Source of the DNA: Triglochin maritima
Lineage: Eukaryota > Streptophyta > Magnoliopsida > Alismatales > Juncaginaceae
DNA length: 64,000 nt
Reading direction: 5' to 3'
NCBI GenBank assembly: GCA_963682175.1
Contig: OY821782.1
Location: 27,859,741 to 27,923,740 of the forward strand
A program made the position numbers and the translations under genes. The notes below the pieces were generated by a model, which worked only from the letters and a program-made list of their open reading frames with translations, searched no databases and had not been told where the DNA came from. This document shows, piece after piece, positions 11,200 to 22,699 of this stretch (positions are counted from its first letter, which is position 1; each line of letters begins with the position of its first letter).

Positions 11200-12897
11200 T
11201 GTAACGTCCCGGAACAGCGGAAGAATTTTTTCAAATTTAAAACATAAACATACGACCGTCAACGGTCAACAAGGGCACGTCACTAGAATAGTCAATTGAA
11301 TACATATATATAAAATATCTCCACGTGGAAGTCATAATACAAAGTGTCAAAGAGTGATTACATGTCTAATACATAACTACTGTAATCACTACCTCTACAA
11401 AAAGATAAGACGACAGGATCCGATCCCGGAGGTACTCCCCTCGGTCACCACCAACCTACGACTGCCTGCTCCCTGAAAATGAAACACAAAATCCGCCTGA
11501 GTTCCCGCAAGGAACCCCGTATGCCAACATCTCCTATCATAAACAAAAAATAACACGAAAAGCCAAGAATGCACATGCAATGCAAAACCGCCTCGGACCC
11601 ACAGACTGCACATCGCTCTCCTACACAAGGAAAGTGCATCCCCTCCCTACACAAGGAAGAAGGCGTCCCTCTGCCGCACAGGCACAAAGGACCTCGCTCT
11701 CCGACACACGAAAAGTGCATACCCTCCCTACACAAGGAAGAAGGCGTCTCCCACCCACACAGGCATGGAAGGCATCCCTCTGCCGCACAAGCTCAAGGGG
11801 TCCAACTGAAATCACCCTCGTCGAAAGTGAAATCCACCAATGATAATTAGACCCACCGGTCGAACAAGATCAAACTAGCGGTCGACCGTTTGGAAGGTCT
11901 ACGCTAAACATTTATATACATATATATCTAGTCGGTCGAACCAGGGTCCGTTCAACCGATAAGAAAGCCTGCCTGAATCCTGCCCACTGTATTCAGTTGA
12001 CCGAAACTCTTCCGGTCGACCGGATCAACAAGCACTTCACTGCAGGAAAACTTCCCGCGGTCGGTCGACCGGATCACAACGAACAGTCGACCGTTTAGAT
12101 GGTCAACGCTCTTGACCGACTTTGCGTAGTTCGGTCGACCGAGACACACACTCGGTCGGCCGAAGGTCTGTCTAACCTATCTACTGGGATTCGGTCGACC
12201 GAATAACCACCGGTCGACCGGCTAATATAACCCTTAGATTCCCGCTAAAATTTGGCATACACGGTCGACCGTCACACAGACGTCGTTCGACCGTTTTCGG
12301 GCAGTAAGTTAATATTCACTAAACTCGGTCGACCGACCCAAGCACCGGTCGACCGAAACATACATTTCCCTTCTGGACAGGCATCATCTAGACGCTCTTC
12401 GGTCGACCGAACTCTCAATCGGTCGACCGAACAGAGCGTCTTCAACCTATGTCCAGTCGGGTTTCGCTAGGGAAACGGCACCAACGCCGCCCCCTACACT
12501 CCCACACCTCTTGGGGAGTTACTATGAAGACTTGGCATACCTTTCACCGTGGAGAGATGCGCGCCGGCGAGCTCCTCCTTCTCCTCAGCGAGTCTAGCTT
12601 CTTCTCCCTCCTTCCTCCGTTCTCGTCGCTCCTCCCTCGCGTGCGCCTCCACCACGTCGCCGGAGCTCCTCCTCTGGTCACCGGGATGCAAGGGAAAGGG
12701 TAAGGTTTGGGGGTGGAACGAAATCAATCAACAAAAGAGAAGAAATGAGTGAGTTTTTGGCATTTAAACAAAACCTAATACTAGCTACAGTACCCGTCCC
12801 CTACCTATCACCCTAAACCCATCATTCTCTTCCCTTCCCCATGCAAGCAACCCTAATTTCGTGGGTTTTATCCCTAATGAGGGATTAGATCATAACA
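11200..12897 (-). repeat. 3' LTR of the chromovirus (1698 bp) with palindrome array
   Basis: On the minus strand it begins TGTTATGATC at 12897, after the polypurine tract, and ends GGGACGTTACA at 11200. Between about 11877 and 12430 it holds 11 perfect copies of CGGTCGACCG plus one-base variants (AGTCGACCG, GTTCGACCG, GGTCGGCCG). A TATA-like run lies at 11911-11928; most palindromes lie upstream of it in the transcription direction. The open frames here on both strands are by-products of GC-rich repeats. Confidence 0.93.
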
Positions 12898-12912
12898 ATC
12901 CACCCTCCTTAA
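12898..12912 (-). other. Polypurine tract of the chromovirus
   Basis: On the minus strand TTAAGGAGGGTGGAT immediately precedes the LTR start TGTTATGATC. It primes plus-strand cDNA synthesis and marks the left LTR as the 3' LTR. Confidence 0.85.
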
Positions 12913-14172
12913 AATGATTTCGCCCCGAAATCAGAAAAGTAACTTACCGAAAAGCTCTGGATACTGCTTCCGAACTTATTCCTCAATCTCCCAGGTGGCC
13001 TCGCGCTCACTTTGATACTGCCATCTGACCTTCACCATCAGAATGGTCCTCCTCCTGAGCTGATGGTCCATCCGGTCGATGATCTCAGGTACTGCAATCT
13101 CTATCACATGTGTCGGGTCTGCAACGTACTTCCTCAACATAGAAACATGGAAGACGTTGTGAAGGCCAGAGAACTGTGGTGGCAAAGCAACTCTGTAGGC
13201 GACCTCCCCGACACGGTCCAAGATCTCAAAAGGTCCGACATACCTTGGACTGAGCTTCCCCTTCTTCCCGAACCTCATCACTCCCCGAGCTGGTGAAATC
13301 TTCAGGAAGACGTAATCTCCAACCTCGAAGCTCAAAGTCCGCCTGCGTCGGTCAGCATAACTCATCTGTCTGCTCTGTGTTGTAGCCAACCTCCTCCTGA
13401 TCAGGTCAACCTTCTCTGCGTACATCTGCACAAGCTCCGGGCCCACTAACTACCTCTCACCTACGTCACTCCAGCATACCGGTGATCTGCATGGCCTCCC
13501 GTACAACGCCTCATACGGTGCCATCCCAATACTAGCATGGTAGTTGTTGTTGTAGGTGAACTCAATCAGAGGTAGATGCTCATCCCAGTGTCCAGCCCAG
13601 TCCAGCGTGCAAGCCCTCAGCATATCCTCCAAGGTCTGGATAGTCCTCTCTGATTGGTCGTCTGTCTGAGGGTGAAAAGTTGTACTGAACCTCAGACGTG
13701 TCCCCAGTGCCTGCTGCAGACTCCCCCAAAATCTGGATGTGAACCTCGGATCTCTGTCAGAGATGATGCTCACCAGTACTCCGTGCAATCTGACGATCTC
13801 CTCTACATACAGCTTCGCCAGACTCTCCAAAGGCAAGGTGGTCCTAATGACCAGGAAGTGCGCCGACTTGGTCAGTCTATTGACTATCACCCAAATCGCG
13901 TCATGGAACCGCCTCGTCTTCGGTAGCCCCGTAATGAAGTCCATCGTCACGTGCTCCCACTTCCACTCTGGAAGCTCGATACTCTGCATAGGCCCAGCTG
14001 GCCTCTGGTGCTCAATCTTCACCTGCTGACAGACCAAGCACCGACTCACAAACTCTGCAATGTCCTTCTTCATGCCTCTCCACCAGAAGTTCCGCTGCAG
14101 GTCCTTATAAAATCTTCGTGCTCCCAGGATGGATGGTGTACTTCGCTCGGTGTGCCTCCTCCATGATGTCAT
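12913..14172 (-). pseudogene. Chromovirus integrase with C-terminal chromodomain-like segment (broken)
   Basis: Read on the minus strand, the zinc-binding part shows [11 protein letters not shown] (the His pair) and CLVCQQVK (the Cys pair). The catalytic core shows [22 protein letters not shown] and [20 protein letters not shown] (D, D, E). The GPFEILDRVGEVAYRVALP module and a chromodomain-like end KVRWQYQSEREATWE follow. Such domains steer chromovirus integration towards heterochromatin. Breaks: a one-base insertion near 14115 shifts the frame inside the HHCC region, a TAG follows GER at 13450-13452, and a TAA after WEIEE cuts off the last tail (VRKQYPELF). Homology starts before the frameshift, in the preceding frame at about 14105-14160. 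Confidence 0.92.
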
Positions 14173-15994
14173 CTCTCATCCCCTCAACCTTCGGCACCCA
14201 GATCCGCCCTCTGAATCTTAGACCTCCATCGAACCCAACACTGAAATCTGACCCCCCTCTGGTAGTCAACTCCAGCAAACTGGCCAACTCATCATCCTCA
14301 CGCTGCGCCTGCACTGCCTGTGAGATTGTCTGTGGCTCCACCCGCAACCCAGCTAACACTACTCCCTCAGAGTCTCCAGTGAACGACCTCCACTTTGCCA
14401 AGGACTGAAGCAGTCTCCACTCCTGAAGTCACAAGCCTGCAACTGATACCTCCACTCTCCTACTCAAGGCGTCTGCAACTGAATTCGCCTTCCCTGGGTG
14501 GTAGGAGATGCTGGAATCGTAGTCCTTAATGAACTCCAACCGACGACGTTGTCTCATATTCAACTCCTTTTGGGAGAAGAGGTACTTCAGACTCTGGTGG
14601 TCGGTGAATACCTCGAACTGCTCGCCATACAGGTAGTGTCTCCATGTCATCAATGCGTGCACAACGGCTGCCAACTCCAAGTCATGCGTCGGGTAATTCT
14701 TCTCATGAGTCTTCAGCTGCCTCGAAGCGTATGCAATCACCCTCCCGTGCTGCATCAACATGCAACCCAAACCAACGCCTGACGCGTCACTGTAGACCAC
14801 AAAACCTCCTGTGCCGCTCGGCAGAGTCAAAACTAGAGCTGTCGTCAGTCGTCTCTTTAGCTCCTGAAAGCTGTCCTCATACTTCTGGGACCAAACAAAA
14901 GTGACTCCCTTCTGCGTCAGGGCAGTCAGTGGTGCAGCTAACCTCAAGAAGTCTTTGATGAAGCGACGGTAGTAACCCACCAATCCAACAAAGCTTCTGA
15001 TCTCTGTCACGCTCGTAGGGGCTCTCCACTCAGTCACTGCCTCTACCTTCGCCGGATCCACCGAAATACCCTCCGTAGAAACAATGTGACCAAGAAATGT
15101 GACTCTCTCCAACCAGAATTCGCACTTCGAGAACTTAGCATACAACCTCTGGTCTCTCAAAATGCTAAGTACTATCCGCAGGTGCTCTCTATGCTGCTCC
15201 ACATCAGGTGAGTAGATCAGGATATCATCCACAAAGACAACGACACAACTATCCAAGTACTGCCTGAACGTCCGGTTCATCAGATCCATGAAAGCTGTCG
15301 GAGCGTTCGTCAATCCAAAAGGCATCACCAAGAACTCATAGTGCCGATATCTGGTCCTGAATGCTGTCTTCTGGACATCCTCCTCTCGGATCCTCAGCTG
15401 ATGGTATCCTGAACGTAGGTCTATCTTAGAGAAGACCTTCGCTGACTGCAACTGATCGAACATGTCCTCAATCCTAGGTAGGGGATACCTATTCTTGATG
15501 GTGACCTTGTTCAACATCCTATAGTCAATGCACATCCGCAATGACCCGTCCTTCTTCTTCACAAACAACACTAGCACGCCCCAAGGTGAGACACTTGGTC
15601 TGATGAAACCAGTCTCCATCAGCTCATGTAGCTGCTTCTTCAACTCTGCCAACTCTGCGGGCGCCATCCTGTACGGGGCTTTCGACTGTGGTGAGGTGTC
15701 TGCTGCCAGGTCAATGCAAAACTCCATCTCTCGCGGAGGCGGCAATCCTGGGATATCATCTGGAAACACCTCTGTCAACTCCCGCACCACATCTATCTCG
15801 TCCAACCTCAGTGACTCAGCCTCTGGAACAACCAGCGTCGCTAGGAATGCCCTACAACCCTGCTGCATCAACTTCTGAGCCCTCAAGGCTGACACCACAA
15901 TGAGGCCCCCTCTGTTCGTGACTCCTCTAATCATGATATCAGGCAACCCCTTCCTCGGAATCAAAACCTTCCTCTCACGGCAAAGGACACGCAC
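14105..15994 (-). pseudogene. Chromovirus reverse transcriptase and RNase H (broken pol)
   Basis: The minus-strand frame contains the RT blocks [51 protein letters not shown] and the catalytic FVDDILIYS, then the connection [21 protein letters not shown]. RNase H follows with [42 protein letters not shown] and VADALSR. These enzymes copy the element RNA into DNA and remove the RNA strand. The catalytic residues are all present. It is in frame with gag-protease but separated by a TAG at 16010-16012. A TGA at 14429-14431, where the frame otherwise continues, separates RNase H from the integrase lead-in. Both look like single transitions. Confidence 0.95.
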
Positions 15995-16009
15995 ATCATG
16001 CTGGGACAG

Positions 16010-17335
16010 CTAGTCCATCCCAAGAATAACGTCGAAGTCCTCCATTGGTAGCAAGACCAAATCTGCCGGAAAATCTTGGTCTCCCAAAACAATCGTGGCG
16101 TCGGGGACGAAGCTCCCCACAGTGCCCACCAGACCCAGGGGTGTGCTGACCTCCAAAGTGGCAGTCAACATCGTAAGGGTACAACCCAACACTCCTACAA
16201 ATCGCTCCGAGATGAACGAGTGTGTCGCGCCACAATCAAAAAGCACCCTAGCTTCTAAACCTGCCACAAGAAGTGTACCTTCCACGACAGTGCTGGCGTC
16301 CCTCGCCTCCTCCGGCTGGATAGTGAAGACTCGTCCAGTGCGCTGACCCTGCTGAGGTGTTGCAGGTCTCCTAGCTCCGCCTCCACCGGCAGTCGGAAGT
16401 CCTGGAGGTCTACTCGGTCCAGCGCCCTTGCTAGGGCAATTCCTGACGAAGTGGCCCAGCTGACCACAACCATGACAAGTACGCGGCCCAAAACAGCGCC
16501 CAGTGTGCACTCTGCCACAACTCCTGCACGCCTCTGGCTGCGGCGCCCCTGCTGCCTCGATCCGGAGCCTCTTGCCCGGCTTCCCCGGACTCTGCCCTCC
16601 TGGCCTCCCTGAGGATCTCCCGACTGGTCTCCTCTCATCCGGGTAATTCTCCCGGTAGTCCCTCTCCATAATCGTGGCACTCCTCACAGCATCCGCCAAG
16701 GTGCGCGGCATGCTCGACAGCACTCGGGTCCTCAGCTGCTTTCGGAGTCCCCTGACAAACTTCATCGACCTCTGCGCCTGGGTGACGAAGATCTCTGGAC
16801 AGTAATGCTCAAGGGCGTTAAACTTCCCAATGTACTCCTCCAGTGTCATACTCCTCTGCTCCAGGGCCAGGAACTCCTCCCTCTTCCTGACTCGCACGTG
16901 CTCCGGAAAGTACTGCTCGTTGAACTCCTCAACAAACTCCTCCCATGCCACATCCTCTCGGCCGGCGAACAAAACTGCTGAAGTCGACCTCCACCAGTTC
17001 GCTGCAGCTCCTCTCAGCACATAGGTGGCCAGGTCCACCTTCTTCTCCGGAGTACAGTCGATAGCCCTGAAGATCGTCTGCATAGTGATGATCCACTCCT
17101 CAGCTGCCTCTGCATCCATCTGCCCAGTAAAAGTCGGAGGGTGCTGCCTCATGAACCGGTCGTGCATCACACCGGCCCTCGTCTGCGCACTCTGCGCTGC
17201 CTGGCGCTCCAACATCCCGCTCAACCGCTCCACGGTATCGAACAGGACCCTGCGCTCTGCCTCCCGAGCCTCCTCTCTCCCAGTCTCACTCGAATCGCGA
17301 GTCCCAACCACAGGCACGACCCGTCTTGGAGGCAT
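16010..17335 (-). pseudogene. Chromovirus gag-protease (intact up to a nonsense codon)
   Basis: The first plausible start is the Met of MPPRRVVPVVG at 17335; an in-frame Met 8 codons upstream is less likely. The capsid region includes PPTFTGQMDAEAAEEWI, ATYVLRGAAANWWRS and the EEFNEQYFPEHVR block. Two CCHC knuckles follow (about residues 271-301 from 17335): CRSCGRVHTGRC and CHGCGQLGHFVRNC, which bind element RNA. The protease has its active site in ARVLFDCGATHSFIS and its end in DFDVILGMD. The stop TAG at 16010-16012 replaces the Trp expected after GMD, and the reading frame continues directly into pol. Length and order match a chromovirus polyprotein. Confidence 0.93.
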
Positions 17336-17449
17336 CACTCTACAGGACAAAAAGTTCACGTCAGAAAGATCAATGAATGCATGCCATTACCTCTAGACTC
17401 TAATCCTAACTCGTTGGTGATTTCTTTGGGAAACTATGCCGAAATCAAA

Positions 17450-17461
17450 GCTCTGATACCA
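17450..17461 (-). other. Primer-binding site for initiator tRNA-Met (chromovirus)
   Basis: On the minus strand TGGTATCAGAGC lies 3 bases after the LTR end, complementary to the 3' end of plant initiator tRNA-Met. It primes minus-strand cDNA synthesis and marks the right LTR as the 5' LTR. Confidence 0.92.
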
Positions 17462-17464
17462 AGT

Positions 17465-19117
17465 TGTAACGTCCCGGAACAGCGGAAGAAATTTTTCAAA
17501 TTTAAAACATAAACATACGACCGTCAACGGTCAACAAGGGCACGTCACTAGAATTGTCAACTGAATACATATATATAAAATATCTCCACGTGGAAGTCAT
17601 AATACAGAGTGTCAAAGAGTGATTACATGTCTAATACATAACTACTGTAATCACTACCTCTACAAAAAGATAAGACGACAGGACCCGATTCCGGAGGTAC
17701 TCCCCTCGGTCACCACCAACCTACGACTGCCTGCTCCCTGAAAATGAAACACAAAATCCGCCTGAGTTCCCGCAAGGAACCTCGTATGCCAACATCTCCT
17801 ATCATAAACAGAAAATAACACGAAAAGCCAAGAATGCACATGCAATGCAAAACCGTCTCGGGCCCACAGACTGCCCATCGCTCTCCTACACAAGGAAAGT
17901 TCATCCCCTCCCTACACAAGGAAGAAGGCGTCCCTCTACCGCACAGGCACAAAGGACCTCGCTCTCCAACACACGGAAAGTGCATCCCCTCCCTACACAA
18001 GGAAGAAGGCGTCTCCCACCCACACAGGCATGGAAGGCATCCCTCTGCCGCACAGGCTCAAGGGGTCCAACTGAAATCGCCCTTGTCGAAAGTGAAATCC
18101 ACCAATGATAATTCAACCCACCGGTCGAACAAGATCAAACTAGCGGTCGACCGTTTGGAAGGTCTACGCTAAACATTTATATACATATATATATCTAGTC
18201 GGTCGAACCAGGGTCCGTTCAACCGATAAGAAAGCCTGCCTGAATCCTGCCCACTGTATTCGGTCGACCGAAACTCTTCCGGTCGACCGGATCAACAAGA
18301 ACTTCACTGCAGGAAAACTGCACGCGGTCGGTCGACCGAATCACAACGAGCGGTTGACCATTTAGATGGTCAACGCTCTTGACCGACTTTGCGTAGTTCG
18401 GTCGACCGAGACACACACTCGGTCGGCCGAAGGTCTGTCTAACCTATCTACTGGGATTCGGTCGACCGAATAACCACCGGTCGACCGGCTAATATAACCC
18501 TTAGATTCCCGCTAAAATTTGGCATAAACGGTCGACCGTCACACAGACGTCGTTCGACCGTTTTCTGGCAGTAAGTTAATATTCACTAAACTCGGTCGAC
18601 CGACCCAACCACCGGTCGACCGAAACATACATTTCCCTTCTGGACATGCATCATCTAGACGCTCTTCGGTCGACCGAACTCTCAATCGGTCGACCGAACA
18701 GAGCGTCTTCAACCTCTGTCTAGTCGGGTTTCGCTAGGGAAACGCCACCAACGCCGCCCCCCCTACACTCCCACACCTCTTGGGGAGTTACTATGAAGAC
18801 TTGGCATACCTTTCACCGTGGAGAGATGCGTGCCGGCGAGCTCCTCCTTGTCCTCGGCGAGTCTAGCTTCTTCTCCCTCCTTCCTCCGTTCTCGTCGCTC
18901 CTCCCTCGCGTGCGCCTCCACCAACATTTGGGGGTGGAACGAAATCAATCAACAAAAGAGAAGAAATGAGTGAGTTTTTGGCTTTTAAACAAAACCTAAT
19001 ACTAGCTACAGTACCCGTCCCCTACCTATCACCCTAAACCCATCATTCTCTTCCCTTCCCCATGCAAGCAACCCTAATTTCGTGGGTTTAATCCCTAATG
19101 AGCATTAGATCATAAGA
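17465..19117 (-). repeat. 5' LTR of the chromovirus (1653 bp) with palindrome array
   Basis: It is nearly collinear with the LTR at 11200-12897. It has 12 perfect CGGTCGACCG copies between about 18143 and 18695; one (18261) is decayed to CAGTTGACCG in the partner. About 47 bases present at 12655-12705 are missing near 18922. The outer end reads ATAAGA instead of ATAACA and is followed by the target duplication AAGAT (19118-19122). Confidence 0.93.
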
Positions 19118-19122
19118 AAGAT

Positions 19123-19655
19123 GATATCAACAACCAATCACAGATCATGCAACGTATGAAAGACGCAAGCAACAACATGTACGCTACCCGATAGTGTCGA
19201 GCCGCATTCCAAGCACTCCCTCCAAGCACTCCCCGGTTCAGCCAACATCCCCGGGTGCTTGAACCACAACAAAGAGGTTCCTGGTCACACCCATGACTCG
19301 TGCATCTCCAACACATCCTCGCTTGCGCAAATTCCCATCAGCCCCGACACAACAAGTCAAGTGCACCCGCAGGCCCACTCGCGCAAGCTGTGCGTAGGGG
19401 GTTCTTGTGGCTTGGTTGCTGGGTGATTTGGGTCAGCTGGAGGAGCATATGGAGATTCACCCACGTGCACCACCTCTGAGCCTTCCCCTCCGGTCAGCAT
19501 GCACCAGCCCTGCCCCCATCAAACCGCACCAACTAAAATCCCAAAAGAGAAGGAACTCATGTGCGTGGAAGATGCTAGTTTTTTTTTGCACGAGCCACAA
19601 CCCTAACCGAAACCAACCCTAACCCCAACCCCGCTAGCTGCTGTCCCAACCATGC
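19123..19655 (-). other. GC-rich unassigned segment, probably the rest of LTR T2
   Basis: It lies between the right end of the chromovirus and the gag remnant of element X. Since the chromovirus inserted in LTR T2, this should be the other part of T2, but I find no clear match to T1. It contains a degenerate telomere-like run (CCCTAACCGAAACCAACCCTAACCCC) near 19604-19630. No gene is supported. Confidence 0.4.
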
Positions 19656-20616
19656 CGGAAACAAAAAGATAAGGCACAATCCTGTGCCGACTCATAATGA
19701 ATTTGGCCCTTGTTTTTCTCAATTTGAATCGAATCCTCCACTAAGTGATCGTGAATTGAAACCCCAAGTCCCTCAGACTAACTAGGAGTTTGACTTTGAA
19801 AGATTGTGTTTTGAATTTGTGGATGTGGTGGTGGTTCGATATCAAAACATCAATCCTCATGTTGACAAGAAAAGTTACTCTCATCACGTTCACGTAATTG
19901 CTGCGACATTTGACTCACTTGAAGTGCCATATTTTGTATAGACTGTTGAGTGGTTTCCATGAACGTAAGGAAAGTTTGTTTCAAGGAATCAGGTATGCGG
20001 TCAACGATGAGGTCCAAGTCAGAGCTTGGGAAATTTTGGGGTTGGGTGTTAATGGGCTGAGAATGAGTCCAATGATTTGAAGTGGGGTGTTGGTAGAATT
20101 CTGGGTATTCGGGAGGAGGATACTGGGTGAAAATGAAGTATAAGAATTTGGATATGAATTGTCTCCCCATGAATCCATCCCTCTCGGGTTGTACGCGGAT
20201 GCGTAATGTTCATATTGAGCATTTTGGAAAAATGTATGCTCATACTCAGGCTCTTAGGGAACATAAGGACATTCCCCGATAACATGACAACTCAACCCAC
20301 AACAATCGCACGGTACGGCTACTAGAGCCACCGGTGCACCCATGTCATCTACCGCACGCATGAAAGAGGCCAAAGTTTCTTGCAATGTCTCAGTTTGATG
20401 ACCAGTGTATGATCCGACATAACTAGATGATGGTCTAGTAGTCGGTGCCTCTCTCATACTACCCCAATATGAAGATTGCTCAGTTACACAATTAAGATTG
20501 TCTCAACCATACAGGGTGTTAGTCTGAGTCACCCCAGGTTGCATGGGTCCAGAATACCAGGAAGAATTGTCCTGGTCCCAACAATTATATGGATGGTCTC
20601 CCATGTAACCATCCAT
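19656..20616 (-). pseudogene. Gag-like remnant of Athila-like element X
   Basis: From an ATG at 20616 (MDGYMGDHPYNCWDQD) the minus strand reads through a possible zinc-finger-like CDCCGLSCHVIGECPYVP near residues 103-120. It continues into sequence matching the plus-strand copy at 46053-47170: NPRGMDSWGD, LPNTQNSTNTP, the LVNMRIDV region, and up to the homologue of ELAQDCVISLCS. Stops and frame changes interrupt it. The usual N-terminal capsid domain of Athila gag is not present upstream, so this looks like a short, defective gag of a non-autonomous lineage. The assignment to gag is an inference from position after the leader and from the Cys/His cluster. Confidence 0.6.
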
Positions 20617-21707
20617 CTCCACAAAAAACTCTTGAGTCGACCACTCTCGCCACCACGAGGCTAAACTCGCAAAAAGTGCTCGACTTGACCCTAAAACGCT
20701 AACAGAGAGTGTAAAGGGGAGGAGACTAGAACGTAGAAGTAGGTGAGAAGAAGATGACTCAGAGGAGAAGGGAAGAATCCCTAAATCTAGCGTGGGTAAT
20801 GGGATCAGGTAGAAGCCTAACTAGCAAGCACGACTCAAACAATGTAAGGCAATGGGTCCTTAGGCTAGACGACGCCTAACTTCGAGGTCACTAGCCTCGA
20901 CACGCCTCACCTCCCTACAATGAAGACCACAATGCCCAGCAATTGATACCAGATCCCGAGATCCAGTACCTCCTACTATCGACAAGGTAGGCAACACATA
21001 TCAGGCCATGACGGTCTCAACTAGATTACTCTCCTAGTGCGTCCGAAATCCTAGGGCCAATGTCTACTTGCTTTTAGTTAAGGCTTGATTAAGAGTGATT
21101 TTTGGGGAGAAGGAAAGGGTGATGAAATCCCCCACCTTATCCTTTATGGGACAACCCCTCCTTAGTAGCGTTTTGATCCTAAATCTAGCAATCAACGTTC
21201 CAATCAAACGCTCAACTCACTCTTGTCCTGATGCAATTCCTACTAACTAATGCATGGGCATACAAGATGCATGAATGAGTGTAGGAAATGCGTACCTCAC
21301 GCCAGCACTCAACAACTGAAAATAAAGCTAAAAGAAAAGGCAACTACATGCCTAAGTCAAGTACATGATGCGTGACCTAAACAAGTAAGAATGTCTAGTC
21401 TTTTGCTTTGGATTTTAAGGCCAAGTTGATTATGGGGATTGATTTAATGATCTGGGAGCAAACTAGAAGTCATAGCATGCAAAATAGTGCTCCCAGATAA
21501 CTAAAATGAAAGAACCAACTACCAGAAGAAAATTGAGAGTAAGAAAAGCTCACTAGGCCGCCAATTGGCGGTCCCTGTTGAAGCTTTTGTGCTCCAACTC
21601 GTCCAGTAGCCTCCCCTCAATCCAAAGGTCCCCTGAAACAAACAGAAACTAAAAACAAAAAATTAAAACCACTAGAATTGTCCAAACCAAAGTCTGGACG
21701 GAGCACC
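20617..21707 (-). mobile_element. 5' leader (untranslated region) of element X
   Basis: This noncoding stretch lies between the primer site and the gag-like start. It is the reverse-complement counterpart of the plus-strand leaders at 38160-38790 plus 45809-46050 and at 51600-52600. Shared blocks include the 'gacgcctaac' box (20870), the 'ggccgatgtctac' type block (21060) and the aligned stretch with 'gcatgaatgagtg' (21270). A single palindrome GGCCGCCAATTGGCGGTCC lies at 21556-21574. Confidence 0.75.
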
Positions 21708-21725
21708 TCCCCGGCAACGGCACTA
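21708..21725 (-). other. Primer-binding site for tRNA-Asp (element X)
   Basis: On the minus strand TAGTGCCGTTGCCGGGGA follows the LTR end by a few bases. It matches the complement of the tRNA-Asp 3' end at all but two positions, as in Athila elements. It shows that the LTR at 21732-24915 is a 5' LTR. Confidence 0.85.
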
Positions 21726-22699
21726 AAAACTTGATTGATTCGTTTTATTTAAACCGCAAGTGCACGACCGCGTTGAAGCGGTGGCAAATACGGGTCGATC
21801 CACATGGAGGTGTGTCGACTTTTGGTTTGTGCGAAGGCGAGTGGGAAAGAAAGGAGAGAAAGATTGATTACACTAAACTACACTAATCAAAACTAGGAAA
21901 CTAGAAAGCATGAAATGAAATGACAAAACAAACTAAACTAAGCAACTAATGAAGGGAGATAAAACTCAGGAATGGAAAACCCCTAAGGGGTGGAGTGTGT
22001 GTGTGCACATGAAATAAGTGTGGTGAATGCATACAATAAGCTCAAGTGTGGTTAGTGTTTGTTAATGCATAAGAAGTACCTCATGGCAAGACCTATCATT
22101 TACAACACTAACCTAGGTGATTAGTATGAGAAATGCAAGGTTGTTATTAAGCACAAAACGAGCATGGAGTGTACCTAACTATGGCAGAAACCATCAAGTA
22201 AAGTTCTTATTAATTCAAGCAAGCATACTAATATCTCTCACAACAATAATATCTAGCATTCATACCACCTACATAACATGTACATACCTCTACTCCACCC
22301 CGAAAGGGGATGGAACTACTCACTCATAATTAAACTAACTACATTAACAAAATGAAACATTATACTGAAAAGAAATTCAACTGAGCAAGAAAGGAACATT
22401 AAAGAAGCTAATTGCAAGAAACATAAACTAAAGAAACATGCAAGAATTGAAAGACAAGATTAAAACAAACTAAGAACAATTATTTTATTAACAATGACTC
22501 ACATTGAAGGTAGCATTCTTCTCCACCTTGAGTTTTGCTTCAAGGCTTACTCATTAGTAGAGAGAATGTCACCAAGCAATGGGTAGTTTACAATAGAAGG
22601 TGAAGAGTTCTATTTATAGCCAAAGAAAAAGGCAATCCGGGACAATCCCCCGATGTGGGACTAAACAAATATCAAAATAGCCCAAACAAACACTAATAC

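Larger units (their letters stand above)
11200..19117 (-). mobile_element. Complete Ty3/gypsy chromovirus (Tekay/Del-like), 7.9 kb, minus strand, TSD AAGAT
   Basis: Two LTRs (11200-12897 and 17465-19117) enclose gag, protease, reverse transcriptase/RNase H, integrase and a chromodomain-like tail, all on the minus strand. The 5-bp target duplication AAGAT is present at 11195-11199 and 19118-19122. The primer site for initiator tRNA-Met adjoins the right LTR and a polypurine tract adjoins the left LTR, which fixes the direction. The polyprotein frame is broken by four in-frame stops and one single-base frameshift. The LTRs differ by scattered substitutions and by a deletion of about 47 bp in the 5' LTR, so it is not a recent insertion. 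The structure is complete but cannot encode its own enzymes. Confidence 0.95.

Noticed and set aside
11569..11850. Overlapping open frames of 87-96 codons in both LTRs of the chromovirus
   Set aside because: They come from an imperfect repeat around 'ccctccctacacaaggaagaaggcgt' in the LTR R/U5 region, occur in both LTRs and on both strands, and resemble no protein.
12000..12435. Regularly recurring palindromes that could be taken for a CRISPR array
   Set aside because: Repeats are only 10 bp, spacing is irregular (about 10 to 110 bp), the copies sit in retrotransposon LTRs of a plant, and no cas genes are present.
17450..17461. tRNA-like match
   Set aside because: Only the 12-nt primer-binding complement of tRNA-iMet is present, not a tRNA gene. 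The same holds for 21708-21725, 33385-33396 and 44385-44396.
19604..19630. Telomere-like CCCTAA repeats
   Set aside because: Only two or three degenerate units without a regular array; most likely chance in GC-rich DNA.
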